This document shows positions 31,922 to 42,015 of a stretch of DNA of 64,000 bases, piece after piece. Under the pieces are notes generated by a model. The model made no database searches. It was given only the letters and a program-made list of their open reading frames with translations, and was not told the DNA's origin. A program made the position numbers and the translations under genes. The stretch is taken from positions 1 through 64,000 of the forward strand of contig JBMYTN010000020.1 in NCBI GenBank assembly GCA_049604415.1, written 5' to 3'. The stretch is from JBMYTN01 sp049604415. GTDB taxonomy: Bacteria; Pseudomonadota; Alphaproteobacteria; Rhodospirillales; Rhodospirillaceae. The stretch's first letter is position 1. Each line of letters opens with the position of its first letter.

Positions 31922-34134
31922 TCGCCATTTGTCGGTTGGGTCGCTCGTAGATCGCTGACGATCTGATAGTATCCTCGGAGCGGTGTTGTATTCATATCCC
32001 AAAGCGGAGACCGCCCGCCTGCGAGAACTGCTCGCGAAAGAAGCTGGTTTCCAGCAATGCATGACGTTTCAGGGACCATGACGCATGCTGGACATGCCCC
32101 GCCGCGATGGTCGCAGAGCGTACCGGAGCCGCAACGCAGTTCGCGACGGGCAACAAGATAGTCAAGAAACGCTCCATTGTGATCCCGCCACATTGACGAG
32201 ATGTTCCCAAGGTCTTCGGTCATTCCCCGTCGGTGAACCAGAAAGGCAAGATCAGCAGGGAAAATGGCTTCGCTCATCGATCCTAGATCGAGGCCGGAGA
32301 AGCGCGCTATTCCGTGCATAACCTGATGCGCCATTGTATGAAGCAACATGTAGACGAGTGACGGTACGTCCCGCGTACGCTCACGCGACGCCTCATCGCG
32401 GGCCGTAAAGCTCTGCATGAATAGTCCGAAATCCACATATTGTTCTATGACCTGCGAGCCGAGTGATTTCGGAGCGACCGGCAGGGCATCAAGAACACCG
32501 TTCGCTGTAAGAAACGTGCCTACAGCGGCAGGGTCCAGCCGCATGTATATTGCCTCATTTTGCTGTTCAATGACATAGATAGGCCGCCGTCCGTTTTGCA
32601 GCTCGGGGAAACCTTTGAGACGAACCGGCATCCGCAGATTTTTTTGAACCGTTGTAGGTGTTGACGATACTCTCGTAAAACCGAAGGAAAACTCGACCAT
32701 ATCAAGGTTGCGGATCAAGTAAGCATCCTGAATTCCAGCTTGCGCAAGGTCATGATCAACGCGGTGGGTATAGGCACTCTCGAGTTCTGGAATTCCGAAT
32801 TCTGCGCAAAGCTCGGCGTGAGGCAGCCGTAGATTGCTTGCTTCGGATGCGATATCGACTTTTCTTCTTCGAAGAGCGTCGTGCTCGACCGTGCTTCGCA
32901 TGGGATCAAAACGCTTTGCGTAGTCGAGAAGGTGCCGGTTGCGCACCTGTTCTTCGAGCTCCGGCGTTGCAACCGGTTCTATGACAAGATCGCCGGAAGC
33001 ATACCAGCTTTCTCGCATCATACGGGCGGCATCTTCAAAAGCACTTGTGTCCTGCCCAGCACTGCGAAGTACTTCGACTTGCTGCTGCAATGCTTCATAC
33101 GGCGGCCAAAGTGCTCCGCGCCCCTTCTCTTCAAGTTGTGCGCGAATCCGTTCGTCACTCGGATCACTGCCGCCATAGCCGTGAAGACTTGCAAGCTTTG
33201 CGACAAGATCGTTCGCTCTTGTCGATTGCATGAGTGATACGACTTCGGGATCGTTGTCATACACAATGAAACGCGCCGACTGGACGTAAAAGACCGGTGA
33301 AGCACGATAGGAGATCGGGATCATATTGATCTCGCTCCACTGGTGGGGGTCTCCTGCTTCAATGCGCGGCTTAAGAAGCGACATTGAGAAGGTATCGGTT
33401 TGATAGACTTCGCGCTCAGCCTGGCAGCTCATGCATTTGAAGCGCCATAGGCTGAATTGGTTTCCTCGTTTTATCAGGCGGAAGTCCGACGCACCGCACT
33501 GGCAGCGGGGGATTTTGCGGATTGTGCCATCTCCGCCCATCGTGTTGCGGTAGGGAGACAGTCCCTCTAACTCGCCGGACCAGTGTACATAGACCACATC
33601 CAACTGACGCCATCGGCATTCCTGTCCTTCACCCGACGTGCAAGAAGTTGGCAACGGTTCGGCAAATTGCTGCGCCGGCGAAACGTATTCTCGCACCCGC
33701 TCACAAAAGTCGCAGCGGTAGACGAGCGGTCCCGGCAAATACCCGACTTTGTCAGGACGCATGAATTCGAATCTGTCGAGTGCGATTTCTACGTTGTTGC
33801 GAACGGTATTGTAGAAACAGGTATCGAGGATCTGGACCTCATAGACACGCGCATCCCGAGTGATATTCAGCCCTCGGGCCAACCAGCTTTCACAGGCCTC
33901 TTCCAGATTCTCAATAATTTGCGCACGTCGGGTTTGGCGAGCACTAAAATCGATTGTCGCGCCTTCTACAGGGACGGCCATGCACGCACCTTTTCCGCCC
34001 TCCCAAGTAAACATCGCGCCAGGTGCATAAGAGGTCGCGAGTTGTGGTTGCGACCGCGACATGCGGGGTGGGAAAAGACGAGTGGGGCTTCGACCGGCGG
34101 CGGGATTACGGTTGTTTTGGTCTTGATCGGTCAT
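31918..34134 (-). CDS. drmB: DrmB-like DUF1998 protein of DISARM
   Basis: A 738-residue protein. A first cysteine cluster (YRCDFCERV, later CTSGEGQECRW, PRCQCGASDF and FKCMSCQAE) can bind zinc; the C-terminal DUF1998 region has MLLHTMAHQVMHGIARFSG and a cysteine-rich end (CGSGTLCDHRGG, ACPACVMVPETSC). DrmB is a core DISARM subunit that works with the DrmA helicase. The ATG at 34134 is one base past the drmA stop, and its own stop overlaps drmC, so the three are coupled. Confidence 0.85.
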   Translation of the reverse strand: MTDQDQNNRNPAAGRSPTRLFPPRMSRSQPQLATSYAPGAMFTWEGGKGACMAVPVEGATIDFSARQTRRAQIIENLEEACESWLARGLNITRDARVYEVQILDTCFYNTVRNNVEIALDRFEFMRPDKVGYLPGPLVYRCDFCERVREYVSPAQQFAEPLPTSCTSGEGQECRWRQLDVVYVHWSGELEGLSPYRNTMGGDGTIRKIPRCQCGASDFRLIKRGNQFSLWRFKCMSCQAEREVYQTDTFSMSLLKPRIEAGDPHQWSEINMIPISYRASPVFYVQSARFIVYDNDPEVVSLMQSTRANDLVAKLASLHGYGGSDPSDERIRAQLEEKGRGALWPPYEALQQQVEVLRSAGQDTSAFEDAARMMRESWYASGDLVIEPVATPELEEQVRNRHLLDYAKRFDPMRSTVEHDALRRRKVDIASEASNLRLPHAELCAEFGIPELESAYTHRVDHDLAQAGIQDAYLIRNLDMVEFSFGFTRVSSTPTTVQKNLRMPVRLKGFPELQNGRRPIYVIEQQNEAIYMRLDPAAVGTFLTANGVLDALPVAPKSLGSQVIEQYVDFGLFMQSFTARDEASRERTRDVPSLVYMLLHTMAHQVMHGIARFSGLDLGSMSEAIFPADLAFLVHRRGMTEDLGNISSMWRDHNGAFLDYLVARRELRCGSGTLCDHRGGACPACVMVPETSCIAGNQLLSRAVLAGGRSPLWDMNTTPLRGYYQIVSDLRATQPTNGE

Positions 34135-34135
34135 G

Positions 34136-37100
34136 CTAACGATCCTCCGCGTCAATCGGAGCGGGATCAGCATCCAAGTCCGAACGCCCCGGTACGCGCT
34201 GGCCGCGTATTACGCGCATCACGTGGCGAACTGTTTCAAGATGTATGTTGCGGCGGCGAAATGGATCCCGTGTCGCGCCCAAGATCGTACCGCCCGCATC
34301 CACATCGCGAAGAGACGTCATCGGCTTGCGGAAACTCGACGCCTCATTCATTTGCCAGAAGTTTGATAGCTGGCTCGCGTCAGAGCGCTCCGTGAACTTC
34401 TGCACGACTTCGCGAACGCGGTCCTCAACAAACCTCTGGTAATGCTCGCTATGGGTTGTCGCTCCGATTGCGTCGGGTCCACGACCGTCAACACCGATGG
34501 CATCGAAAGCAAAGTCTCGAACGGCTCGAATAGCTGCTGTCTCACCGCCCGGATGTCTGATTGCCCAAGCCCTAATCGCCGCTGCCGTTGTAAATGTCTG
34601 TGCAGTTTGCTTTTCGGTGTCCGGTAAGCTCGAAAAGAGCTCCTGTTCGACAACGGCACAAAGAAATGCCTGCAACACACTTGGCACTACACGTTTTATC
34701 GCCCGATCAGCCCATCGCTGAACGGCGGGTGGTGGGATCATCCGTTCAAGGAAGCGGTGAAACTGATCGTGTGTCTCTACAACGTAGCGATCTCGTCGGC
34801 TGTGAGGCGTAGGGACGAACATGCTAAAGCCGACGTGGGTCCGTCCGACACGGCTTGATGCCTGAATGTATTCAGCGATGTCGGAAGGAAGACCGGCAAA
34901 GAACATTGCGTTAAATTTGTCGACATCGACTCCGTGGCTGATTGCAGAAGTGGCAACGATGTTACGCAGAACAATATCGAGGGAAGGAAAAGCCCCACCC
35001 GCTAGGGGACCTTCTTCGGCACGCGCCATGATGTCTTGAATTTCGGCTATCGTCACGCCACCAGAAATCAAATCAGTCGTAAACGGAAGGTCTGAAATTC
35101 CGTCTGCCTGCTGATCGCGATCTACCTGGGCGGCAAGTGTTTCAATGACCTGGTCTCCGCCTTTCTTGTTGGTCACATAGGTCAATGAAATCCGCAGCAG
35201 ATCGAGGAGTGTGGCAAAAATCGCGTCTCCGCCAGGCAGCGCCAGTACGGTGCGAAGTGAATCCGCACGCAGAGGGGTGAGCGCATCGTCAGGCGTCAAC
35301 GCACTGATCATCCGTGCGGCGGCATCATCGCACCGGCCTTGTTCGACAAGTCGCCAAAGTCTTGTGAAGGCGAGATGATACGCCGAAACGACGACGGACG
35401 TTGTCATGGTATGTGAACGACCGTTCGTCATCATCGAGACATATGTTCGCATGCGAGGCGCGGAGCGTTCCGGGCGTCGTGTGGCCGGTAATCTTTGGGC
35501 ATATTCTATGCGGATGGGATGCCGTGGCTCTCGCGGAGCCGCATAGAAGGACTCGTAGAGACCCGGCCCCGGGTATGGAAAACGGAGCGGTTCGCGCTGA
35601 TAGAGGACTCGCAACTGTCTGTCCGGGTCGGAAATCGTGGCCGTCGCTGCGATGACTTTGGCAAGTCTCGGGGGACGCGCGGCTGCCGCATCTGCGGGCC
35701 ATTGGGAAACACTTTCGCCGAGAATGCCGTTGCCGAGGCGTCTGAAGATGCTCTCTAGAGTCGTTTCAAAAAGACCCGAAAAAGTTCCGAGACTCTCGTC
35801 GAGAAGATGCCCTTCGTCTTGAATGATGAGGCTCGGAAAGGGGTCGGTGAAGACGGACATGCCATCAGAAAAAGCCGGTCTCAGCCTTTGCCAGCCATCG
35901 TCCTCTGCTTTCGCGAGTGCCCTTGTCCCCCGTGGCATGAAAAGGTGTCGGCTTTGTGGGTCCATGTAGCGCGCGGCACCGAACATACCCGCAATCGCAT
36001 TGATGGTCCTGTCGTGTTGGCCGATCAGCGCAAGTTTGTCGATTGTGCCGAGCACTACGGACGGCGCTCTTTGATAGATGGTATCGTCCGTGAGGATAAA
36101 CGGAAGCGGCACGCGGTGTGGTTCGGGAGGGTTGGCAGCGTTCCAGGCGCAATCATTGTCGTTGAAGCAGACAATCCCGATCCTTCCATGCTGCAATGGA
36201 AACCTTCGCATTCCGGTGGTCTCACCGCAGCATGGGCACTTGCGGAGCTTGTCGTAGGATTCGAGTGCTTCTTTATATCTGGCGGAACGGCGACGTTCTT
36301 TCTTCGCCTGTTCACTTGCACCCTCGGACGGATTTAAGAGCGCACTATCATTTGCGTGTGCGGCAACTGTAACGGCCGGAACACCTCCGAAACCCTGGGC
36401 CGAGCGGTTTGGTGTGTTTCCCGAGCCAACCCAAAATCCGATCTCAAAAGGCCAACCCGCAATGCTGCTTTGAAGCCGAACAAGTTCGGCCTGCACAAGC
36501 ACGCGCGTAAGGCGTCGCGCCTGTTGAAGAGTGAGAAGACGAAGCGGGTATCGAACAAGCGACGTGACGCCTCTTCCCTTACCGCGAAGTCGATCAAAAA
36601 AGAGGTTGAAGATGAGAAGACCGAAAAAGGCTTCGGACTTTCCGCCTCCGGTGGGGAAGTAGAGCAGACTCGCCGACAGCTCGTCTCGAAACGGATCAAA
36701 CTCTTCGGAATATTCCGGCATGCGTGAAGCAAGGGTCGGAATATGCGCCAGAATAAAGGCGAGCTGAAAGAGCCGCCAGTCTGTATACCGTGTGCCGCCG
36801 TAGGCCCGGAACGTTTCATTCGTCCGTAGCCATGCAATCCAAGGCGCAGCCCGCCTCGATAGCTCTGTGCGCCGAGGTGAGTTCGAGGGCGTGTTCTTTA
36901 ATTCCCTGTAGGCTTCGCGGCCCGAAAGCAGCAAAGAAATACCTTCGCGGATGTAGCGGGCCTCGCGCCGATACGCCTCGATGTCTTCAGCGTGTGTTTG
37001 CCGTTCTTGCTCGGCGAGAGCAGCGTCGAGATTTTGTCCTACATCAAGGCTACCTTGTTGGCCGATCCATCGGTCGTACTCGTCAGGAAGAGCGAAAAGA

Positions 37101-38848
37101 AGCCCTGGGTCAGACGCTTCGTCGGAAAGTTCGGCGTAGGAGGTAGGAACACCCTCGATTAAGCGCGGCTCAATGCGCGGCTGATAATAGCGAGGCGACC
37201 ATGTTGTGCGAACCTCAACGTCGTCGGACTCAGAATCGAGTTGTCTGACGCCGCAGTTAAGGCCCATTGCAGGGTATTCCAGCCAATCACGAAAGCGATA
37301 GGAAGGCTTTACACGGTCAAGGCGAAGCGGCTTGTGTAGGGAGCGTGGAAGCGAGACCTTGAGGGTCGCCTGAAATATGGCGTGTTCACAAGCGGAAGGA
37401 TCGCGTCCTCCCGGCATCGCTGAATCATTCTGCAGGGCGATGCGCAGATTTAAGCGCGTCGGATCAGTAAAGTCAGGATCGAGGTCGGCGATCAGTTCCA
37501 CGCCAGTGATGTCAGGCCGTATGTCGTCAAGCACAGCCGGACGACGCGTTCTCAACGAAGTAAGGTAGTCATTCCAGCTCGCTTCATCTGAGAAGTGACT
37601 AGGAAGAATCCTTTCTCCGGGTCGGTAAGCATCGCGCTGACCCTCATCTGTCGCCAGCCAAGCTGTGAGCGTCTCGGCGAGTCGGATACGCAAAGTATCA
37701 GCAAATGAACTGATAGCTTGCTCACGAGCCGCCTCGTCCTGCACGTCCAAGCAATATGAGCCGAGCTCCAAGTGCCTGCGTCGCCATTTTTGGGGAATCG
37801 GCTGAGGCGCGGCAAACTGGTCTGCGATCCGGCCAGTTCCCTCGCGCAAGGCGCCGAGGGCTCCGGAGGCTGTCGGTGGACCATCTTCGTGTAACTCAGG
37901 AGAGGCTCCCTGTTCGGACAGGTCCGCGCTCGTCAGCGCATCCTCGATGCCCGCCTCAATCAATTCGCTGCGAGGAGCTTCCTCGACATCGTTTGAGGAG
38001 ACGGGTCGTTCGGATTGCCCGTTTGAATCGACAATGTAGATACCCAATTCCCGGAAAGCGCGGTCGAAGGCTTCTCGCCTGATGTCCGCGATGGTGGCAT
38101 TGCGTTCGTTACGCATCTCCGCTCGGCGTCTGGAGCGATCTTGATGCTGTGTAGCTGCCCGTTCCGCGCGCTCGGCAGATTCGGCATTGGCTTGGAGCGT
38201 TCCTTGCTCGTCAGAAGAAACAGGAGCCGTAGGCGCATCCTCCGATACCTCGGAAAGCTCATATGAGCGTTCGGCTTGTGCGAGGGCATTTCCGGCGCGT
38301 TCTGTTTCTTCCTCCTGCTCATCTTCCACTGGCGGCAGGGCTGCAATGCGTTCTTCAATATAGCGGCGCGCGCGTTGCTCGACTGTTTGCCGGGTTTCGC
38401 GCGAAAGCTGTACTTGCGGCATCATATCGTTGCGCGGATCGGTCAGCTCGGTCCAACTTGGAAGTTCGCGCACATACACGCAAAACGATGGCTCAACAGC
38501 TATTGTGCCCGGGGTCTCTGAAGCGATCTGCAGATCGACTCCCATGGTCGAGATATGAATGTCGCTGGTCTCGTCCTCCGCCCCGGACTGGTCGTAACGC
38601 GGTAGCAAGAATGCGCTTACGATTCGAGAGGACGGACGGGCACCGAATATAATCTCGCCATCTGAGCCTTCACCGGTGCAGTGTTGCTCAGTGAGGCGCA
38701 ACAGTGCATCGACCATTGCTTCCTTGGCCTCGGCAAAATCAGCTCCTGTACTAACGCGGAAGTGTTCTTCGCTAGCAGTCAAATCGATGGCATTCGGCGG
38801 GCGAGATGCCGAATTCGAAGATGAATGATTTTGTGCTGGTTCAGTCAT
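34136..38848 (-). CDS. drmA: DrmA-like helicase of DISARM
   Basis: A 1570-residue superfamily 2 helicase. The Walker A is FPTGGGKSEAFFG near residue 733, followed by SLVRYPLRLLTLQQARR; the DEAH-type box is IIQDEGHLLDESLG near 1011; motif VI is YIQASSRVGRTHVG near 1333. The first 700 residues include an acidic, Glu/Ala-rich coiled segment (about 190-270). DrmA is the helicase core of DISARM, moving on phage DNA. A zinc-like site appears at KCPCCGETTG. The ATG at 38848 overlaps the upstream gene by eight bases. The protein is longer than typical DrmA, mostly at the N-terminus. Confidence 0.87.
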   Translation of the reverse strand: MTEPAQNHSSSNSASRPPNAIDLTASEEHFRVSTGADFAEAKEAMVDALLRLTEQHCTGEGSDGEIIFGARPSSRIVSAFLLPRYDQSGAEDETSDIHISTMGVDLQIASETPGTIAVEPSFCVYVRELPSWTELTDPRNDMMPQVQLSRETRQTVEQRARRYIEERIAALPPVEDEQEEETERAGNALAQAERSYELSEVSEDAPTAPVSSDEQGTLQANAESAERAERAATQHQDRSRRRAEMRNERNATIADIRREAFDRAFRELGIYIVDSNGQSERPVSSNDVEEAPRSELIEAGIEDALTSADLSEQGASPELHEDGPPTASGALGALREGTGRIADQFAAPQPIPQKWRRRHLELGSYCLDVQDEAAREQAISSFADTLRIRLAETLTAWLATDEGQRDAYRPGERILPSHFSDEASWNDYLTSLRTRRPAVLDDIRPDITGVELIADLDPDFTDPTRLNLRIALQNDSAMPGGRDPSACEHAIFQATLKVSLPRSLHKPLRLDRVKPSYRFRDWLEYPAMGLNCGVRQLDSESDDVEVRTTWSPRYYQPRIEPRLIEGVPTSYAELSDEASDPGLLFALPDEYDRWIGQQGSLDVGQNLDAALAEQERQTHAEDIEAYRREARYIREGISLLLSGREAYRELKNTPSNSPRRTELSRRAAPWIAWLRTNETFRAYGGTRYTDWRLFQLAFILAHIPTLASRMPEYSEEFDPFRDELSASLLYFPTGGGKSEAFFGLLIFNLFFDRLRGKGRGVTSLVRYPLRLLTLQQARRLTRVLVQAELVRLQSSIAGWPFEIGFWVGSGNTPNRSAQGFGGVPAVTVAAHANDSALLNPSEGASEQAKKERRRSARYKEALESYDKLRKCPCCGETTGMRRFPLQHGRIGIVCFNDNDCAWNAANPPEPHRVPLPFILTDDTIYQRAPSVVLGTIDKLALIGQHDRTINAIAGMFGAARYMDPQSRHLFMPRGTRALAKAEDDGWQRLRPAFSDGMSVFTDPFPSLIIQDEGHLLDESLGTFSGLFETTLESIFRRLGNGILGESVSQWPADAAAARPPRLAKVIAATATISDPDRQLRVLYQREPLRFPYPGPGLYESFYAAPREPRHPIRIEYAQRLPATRRPERSAPRMRTYVSMMTNGRSHTMTTSVVVSAYHLAFTRLWRLVEQGRCDDAAARMISALTPDDALTPLRADSLRTVLALPGGDAIFATLLDLLRISLTYVTNKKGGDQVIETLAAQVDRDQQADGISDLPFTTDLISGGVTIAEIQDIMARAEEGPLAGGAFPSLDIVLRNIVATSAISHGVDVDKFNAMFFAGLPSDIAEYIQASSRVGRTHVGFSMFVPTPHSRRDRYVVETHDQFHRFLERMIPPPAVQRWADRAIKRVVPSVLQAFLCAVVEQELFSSLPDTEKQTAQTFTTAAAIRAWAIRHPGGETAAIRAVRDFAFDAIGVDGRGPDAIGATTHSEHYQRFVEDRVREVVQKFTERSDASQLSNFWQMNEASSFRKPMTSLRDVDAGGTILGATRDPFRRRNIHLETVRHVMRVIRGQRVPGRSDLDADPAPIDAEDR

Positions 38849-41666
38849 TATTCCCGCCCATCTCAAGAATTTCTACGCTGACAACTTGGTCTAAATGGTC
38901 GATCGCCTTCTTTCTGAGTGCGACGATTCCCTCACGGACTTCTGTACTAAGTCCGGACGCGGTTCCGTGAGGATCAACAAGGACAGACACAAAGGCCTGC
39001 GCCATTTTTTGACCGGCCCTACGACGATCTATACGCAAAGGCTGAATTCCCTCGGACCATATCTTCTCAGTGAGAGCTTCGTGAACGCCAAGCACTTGCA
39101 TGAACGCCTCGTACTCCCGGAGGCGCTGCGGTGCGTGAGGTTGGCGGCTCTCCGGAGGAACTTGCTTGTGATCTTCCACGTTCAGCCAATTCAGCACGGC
39201 GGCGTGGCTTTGTGTTCGCGCGCCTTTCGCTTGGATTTTTGTATGCACTGTGCGGGCTTTCGCACTTAACGAGCTCCCCGCAATGCCTGCGAGCGAAGCC
39301 TCAACCGTCGTGTGATAAACATCAACCCAGCTTTGGGCGAGGACTCGCAGCGGAAGAAGGTCTCTTGCCTCATTGATAAATGCCGTGTCTGGCACCACGA
39401 TAGAGTCGCTCGGAACGAGTGATCGCGCGCGCGCTGTCTCGAACGGATTTATCGGTGCCCTGTGATCATACCTGATCAAGACCGCGCTCGAGTGGGCGCG
39501 CAATATGCGGCCACTCGAAAGTAAAAATTGATAAATTGCGCGTTTCTCGTCCGGCTCATCGTCCGTCAGGTCGATGATCACCTCGGGTGGTTCGGATTCC
39601 ATCCTTGGTTCCAGATTTAGGTCCACTGAACCCACGGAGCGGGCCTCTGCCTCGGTTTTCGCGGCTTCTGTTATTGCGGCGAGGCGAGCCCCTAACATTT
39701 TGTCGCGGCCGAGATCGGGATGTGTGGCGAGACGCTGAAACGCTCCCGCAACGCGCTCCGCCAAAGTGCGTTCGCATAAGACTATTAATTCCTCTGGGAG
39801 CCACGCGCGGATCGAAACTTTAGACAACCAGTCAAGGTTGGGCGCGATGAGAACCAACCTCTTCCATGTGTTACGGTCGCGCGCCGCTTCGATCTCAGCC
39901 AACTTCATATCCAGAGTATCAGCGCTGGCGAGAAGGATGTGCCCTTTGTCGAGGCGCTTTCGTATAGCGCGACCAGCGTCGGTGTCATCAGCTAGGCGAT
40001 GTAGGCCTAATCTCAAGTCAACGTCGGATGCGAAAGCGATCAATGTGCGGCTGGATTTGCGTAGGATTGTTGTCATCAGATCGGCCAAGAGCGAGCCGAT
40101 AGGTGTTTCGTTATCGAGACTTTCAAATGCGGTACTTACCGCATCTCGCGCCTTGGTCAGTCGCGCCCTTTCCGAGCCGCCAACTTCCGAAGCAAGGGCG
40201 TCTTCAAGCGGTGCTAAAAGCGTTCCTCGCGAACGATGTTCAAGGAAGATTTCGGTCGCATATTGCCCGATCTCTTGACACAGGAAGTCGTACGCTGGGG
40301 TTAGACCGCAAGGCAGGCTAGCCGCCTTCCGCAAATTCCCCATTTCCCTGCGAAGTGTTCCGGCGAGATGAGGATCTGAGCATCCGCGTGCAGCTTCTGC
40401 CAAAGCTGCAAGAGCCTCCGCAGACGGACCCGCAACAGCCGTGAAGCTTGCAATGGTCTGAGATGCCACTTCCACCAAGGGGTCCTTGCTCAAAGCGTCC
40501 CGGGTTGCACGGACGAGCATTCTGGAACGGGAAGCACTCTTATTTTGCTTGCGCAGCATCTTGCAGATACGCTGATGAATAAAAGCATCCTGGGTATTTG
40601 CAAAGAAGGGCATCCCTGGGAATCGCCTTCTTGCTTCTGAAAGAAAGTCTTCCACAATTTCTCCCCATGCAGGTCCAAGGCGACTCATGCCTGCCGAGCC
40701 CAGATCGAGAATACAGATGTCCGGGGCAATTCCTTTGCTGGATGAGAGAGCAGGTGCCGCCAGAGCTTGTTTGAATTTGACCTTGGGCGAGACACCGAAA
40801 AGCCCGAATGGAGCCTTTCTAGGATCGGACAACTTCGCGCGGTGATCGGTAAGCTTGTCGAGTGCTGCGCTATATCTCACGCGACTGAAGAGCTCGCCGA
40901 CAGCTTTGTCAAAGTACCGTGGCACCGTATCGACACTGTCGGCGACAGCTACGGGATAGATTTCGGATAGTGAAGGATGAGCCAGATGTGGCTTGCTGGC
41001 GTCTCGCTTGCTTAGAGAATAAAGGTGCCCGAGCGTTTCGTGCAGGGCGTCTAGAATTTTGTTGCGGTCCTTCGGGCGTACCTGACGGCGAGTGAGGTGA
41101 TATTTGTTTTTGATGATAACTTCATGACGATCTATGAGCATTGAAGCCTGACCTGCCGTCGAAGCTCCCCCACGCCACGGGAAATAGAGTGTTCGCAGGG
41201 GTATTGGCTCTTCACACCAACTATATCCTTCGGTCGTTTGTATTTCCGGTTGGCATATCAGGGCGAGCATCGCCAAAGGGTGGAGAAGTGATATATCGCG
41301 TTGTGCGAACGGCCACTGCAATATCGCCCCGGACTCTCCAGTTGCCAATGATTGTAAAAACTCCTGAAGCATGAAAATGGTTGGACGGTTGATCTGTGTG
41401 GCTGGTCCGACGGTGTCTCCAAGCGTCATGAGCCGCAGGCCCTGCGCAGCACGAACTACATCAATTGGATTTACGTCCCGATAGGGAGAGAGGACGCCTG
41501 GATCAGTTTGGTCGACCTCCGCAGGGCTCTTCTTCGTCTTTATTTGGTTGCGCTGCGCTTGAAGCTTTTCAAGCAGTCCTTTCCGGCGGACATGGGACTC
41601 AGCACGGGCTTTGAGGATTGCATCCAAAGGATTTTCACGTCGTCTCACTGTGCCCCCGACCTTCAC
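38841..41666 (-). CDS. DrmE-like large protein, first gene of the DISARM operon
   Basis: A 941-residue protein without a domain I can name with confidence. Position, size and a two-lobed layout suit DrmE of class 2 DISARM: a mid segment DICILDLGSAGMSRLGPAW with FFANTQDAFIHQRI, a strand-rich segment RLVLIAPNLDWLSKVSIRAW, and a C-terminal helical part (THTKIQAKG-like, here VHTKIQAKGARTQSHAAVLN) that ends VSVEILEMGGNND. These lobes recall degenerate RecA-like folds, which is inference. It starts with GTG at 41666 with no good ribosome site. Its stop overlaps drmA. If it is not DrmE, it is an undescribed DISARM partner. Confidence 0.6.
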   Translation of the reverse strand: MKVGGTVRRRENPLDAILKARAESHVRRKGLLEKLQAQRNQIKTKKSPAEVDQTDPGVLSPYRDVNPIDVVRAAQGLRLMTLGDTVGPATQINRPTIFMLQEFLQSLATGESGAILQWPFAQRDISLLHPLAMLALICQPEIQTTEGYSWCEEPIPLRTLYFPWRGGASTAGQASMLIDRHEVIIKNKYHLTRRQVRPKDRNKILDALHETLGHLYSLSKRDASKPHLAHPSLSEIYPVAVADSVDTVPRYFDKAVGELFSRVRYSAALDKLTDHRAKLSDPRKAPFGLFGVSPKVKFKQALAAPALSSSKGIAPDICILDLGSAGMSRLGPAWGEIVEDFLSEARRRFPGMPFFANTQDAFIHQRICKMLRKQNKSASRSRMLVRATRDALSKDPLVEVASQTIASFTAVAGPSAEALAALAEAARGCSDPHLAGTLRREMGNLRKAASLPCGLTPAYDFLCQEIGQYATEIFLEHRSRGTLLAPLEDALASEVGGSERARLTKARDAVSTAFESLDNETPIGSLLADLMTTILRKSSRTLIAFASDVDLRLGLHRLADDTDAGRAIRKRLDKGHILLASADTLDMKLAEIEAARDRNTWKRLVLIAPNLDWLSKVSIRAWLPEELIVLCERTLAERVAGAFQRLATHPDLGRDKMLGARLAAITEAAKTEAEARSVGSVDLNLEPRMESEPPEVIIDLTDDEPDEKRAIYQFLLSSGRILRAHSSAVLIRYDHRAPINPFETARARSLVPSDSIVVPDTAFINEARDLLPLRVLAQSWVDVYHTTVEASLAGIAGSSLSAKARTVHTKIQAKGARTQSHAAVLNWLNVEDHKQVPPESRQPHAPQRLREYEAFMQVLGVHEALTEKIWSEGIQPLRIDRRRAGQKMAQAFVSVLVDPHGTASGLSTEVREGIVALRKKAIDHLDQVVSVEILEMGGNND

Positions 41667-41848
41667 GAATTTTCGACCCGTTTTGGGGACGAAGCGCGTT
41701 ATTGTTTGATGCTAAGGGGCTCAAGTTCATTTTTACCGACATATGCACGCATGAATTCGCCCAGACCCTTTGCCGCAGGTTTGTCCTGTGCTTGACGTAT
41801 GGCGATAAAACCAACTCGAAAGTTGCGCTGTACTTGAATGTGAAAATT

Positions 41849-41877
41849 AGTATAGTTCACGCGAAAAGTGTAGTCAT
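41849..41877 (-). promoter_or_regulatory. Candidate promoter of the DISARM operon
   Basis: On the minus strand TATACT (41849-41854) lies 17 bases after ATGACT (41872-41877). That would give a leader of about 175 bases before the drmE-like start. The 349-base gap 41667-42015 shows nothing else convincing; a 66-codon open frame at 41699-41899 spans the promoter and is likely chance. Confidence 0.4.
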
Positions 41878-42015
41878 CAGATAATCCAAGCGCAAACAAA
41901 ATTTCGGCGATTTAGAGGTGGCCCCTTTGCAGCCACTGTGCTGGTTCAGCGGTTCGAAGACGACGTTAAGCGACCAGTAAGGCCGGATATAAACTTCAAC
42001 TCCATAGCACTTACC

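Noticed and set aside
41699..41899. 66-codon minus-strand frame ahead of the DrmE-like gene
   Set aside because: It spans the likely promoter of the operon and has no ribosome site; the composition gives no support for coding.
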